Position numbers and translations under genes: made by a program. DNA of 64,000 bases from Sulfurisoma sp963709555 (GTDB lineage Bacteria > Pseudomonadota > Gammaproteobacteria > Burkholderiales > Rhodocyclaceae): NCBI GenBank assembly GCA_963709555.1, contig CAVPWR010000005.1, forward strand, positions 1 to 64,000, read 5' to 3'. Positions 63,220 to 64,000 of the stretch are shown piece after piece (the first letter of the stretch is position 1; every line of letters starts with the position of its first letter). A model generated the notes under the pieces. The model ran no database searches. It saw only the letters and a list, made by a program, of their open reading frames with translations, and had not been told where the DNA came from.

Positions 63220-64000
63220 TTGGCGTCCCTCGTCATGACGTCGTGCGCCGCCCGCATGATCTCTTCGGCGCCGACATCGCGGATGCATTCGCGCGTGCCG
63301 ATGCGGCAGGCATAGGGCGCTCGGAAAATGTGGGCGCAGGGCGCGCAAGGCAGCGCGTGCTGTACGATGCGCGCGCGCGGTCCGACCGGGCCGGTCTCTT
63401 CCATGTTGCAGGGGCCGGCCACCGATACCAGTGGCACCTCGAGCGCGTCGGCGATGTAGGTCAGCCCCGAATCCACGCCGACGAAGAGGTCGAGCCGCGC
63501 CAGCAGCGCCGGCAGGTCGGCGAGGTCGAGCGCGCCGCAGCAGTCGAGCAATGCCGCGCGCACGCCTTCGGGAACGGCCGTCGCCAGCGCGGCAGCCTGG
63601 CTGCGATCGCCGGGGCCGCCAAGCAAAACGATGCGCGCACCGGGCCAAGCCGCCAGCAGTTCGGCGACCAGCGCGGCCTGCTTTGTGGTGTCGAGTTCCT
63701 TCAACTTGTTGGCCGCGCTGATCGCGAGCCCGATCAGCGGCCGGTTATCCGCCGGCAGCAGCGTGGCGACACGCCCGTCTGCGCCGGAGGCGGCGTAGGC
63801 TTCCTTGCGCCTGTCGGTCGGCGCGAGATCGAGCGCGCGCAGCATGTCGAAATAGGTCTCGACGATCATGCGCTCGCCGCGGTGGGCGATGCCGTTCGTC
63901 CACAATCGCGCGGCGAGGCGCTGGCTGCGGCCGGCGAAGTTCGGGATTACGCCGATGCGCCGCGCGATCCCCGCCCAGGCGAGCACGGCGGGCCATGTCG
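63216..64000 (-). CDS. Glycosyltransferase family 9, partial
   Basis: At least 260 residues; the N-terminus lies beyond the window edge. IARRIGVIPNFAGRSQRL, LIGLAISAANKLKELDTTKQ, IVLLGGPGDRSQAAALA, and DLPALLARLDLFVGVDSGLT then YIADALEVPLVSVAGP are the C-terminal heptosyltransferase blocks. A cysteine cluster near the C-terminus (LPCAPCAHIF, ACRIGTRECI) is unusual for the family. It overlaps the ligase by four bases, and the three genes make an LPS operon. Confidence 0.85.
   Translation of the reverse strand, partial: TWPAVLAWAGIARRIGVIPNFAGRSQRLAARLWTNGIAHRGERMIVETYFDMLRALDLAPTDRRKEAYAASGADGRVATLLPADNRPLIGLAISAANKLKELDTTKQAALVAELLAAWPGARIVLLGGPGDRSQAAALATAVPEGVRAALLDCCGALDLADLPALLARLDLFVGVDSGLTYIADALEVPLVSVAGPCNMEETGPVGPRARIVQHALPCAPCAHIFRAPYACRIGTRECIRDVGAEEIMRAAHDVMTRDAK

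Overview
This 64 kb window is high-GC chromosomal DNA, most likely from a betaproteobacterium of the Rhodocyclales/Nitrosomonadales type. The call rests on gene order (mreBCD-mrdA-rodA-rlpA-dacA-ybeD-lipB-lipA; nadD-rsfS-rlmH-maf-rng; gatC-gatA-gatB) and on lineage-typical small families (DUF3047, DUF4197, DUF2782, a BPSS1780-like membrane protein). No rRNA, CRISPR array, prophage or complete transposon was seen. The only intact RNA gene recognised is a tRNA-Arg(CCG).

Layout. 1-2.8 kb: a minus-strand envelope cluster (DUF3047, DUF4105, patatin) and a Spy-like periplasmic protein. 3-6 kb: a duplicated-domain periplasmic protein, a small lipoprotein and an OmpR/EnvZ-type two-component system. 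6.2-13.6 kb: the most unusual block. It holds three exported low-complexity proteins (Gly/Gln/Ser-rich), then a decaheme c-type cytochrome of the MtrA/DmsE type, followed 12 bases later by an outer-membrane protein of about 1200 residues. That protein reads as two consecutive beta-barrel regions behind a Pro/Gly-rich leader, so the pair looks like a porin-cytochrome electron conduit of unusual design. 13.7-15.7 kb: a small islet bounded by the tRNA-Arg gene and a copy of its 3' end, carrying a RES/Xre toxin-antitoxin pair and an IS21 istA remnant. 15.9-16.3 kb: a cytochrome c5-like protein. 16.4-30.6 kb (minus): rep helicase, lipoate synthesis (lipA, lipB, ybeD), D-amino acid aminotransferase, and the rod-shape/peptidoglycan set. 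30.6-38.1 kb: gatCAB, pyrE, xth and a YqjD/YqjE/YqjK-like membrane-stress set. 38-45.5 kb: a B12-binding radical SAM protein, an aldehyde dehydrogenase, an NlpC/P60 lipoprotein, a GGDEF-EAL protein, a SprA-like HExxH protein and a Tat-exported dienelactone hydrolase. 45.6-51.2 kb (minus): a two-partner secretion operon (tpsB, tpsA adhesin, FecR-domain protein). 51.4-58 kb (minus): rng, a stand-alone CZB protein, maf, rlmH, rsfS, nadD and membrane proteins. 58-60.8 kb: polA. 60.8-64 kb (minus): LPS-type glycosyltransferases and an O-antigen ligase, the last gene running off the window.

Two global features matter to the reader. First, many otherwise well-conserved genes, including essential ones (polA, rodA, nadD), are broken by single-base frameshifts, and most have a length of 3n+1. 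This looks like residual assembly or sequencing indels rather than biology, so these genes are annotated across the breaks. Second, a mosaic GC-rich palindromic repeat occurs at least four times; one copy lies in frame inside a membrane-protein gene and is apparently translated.
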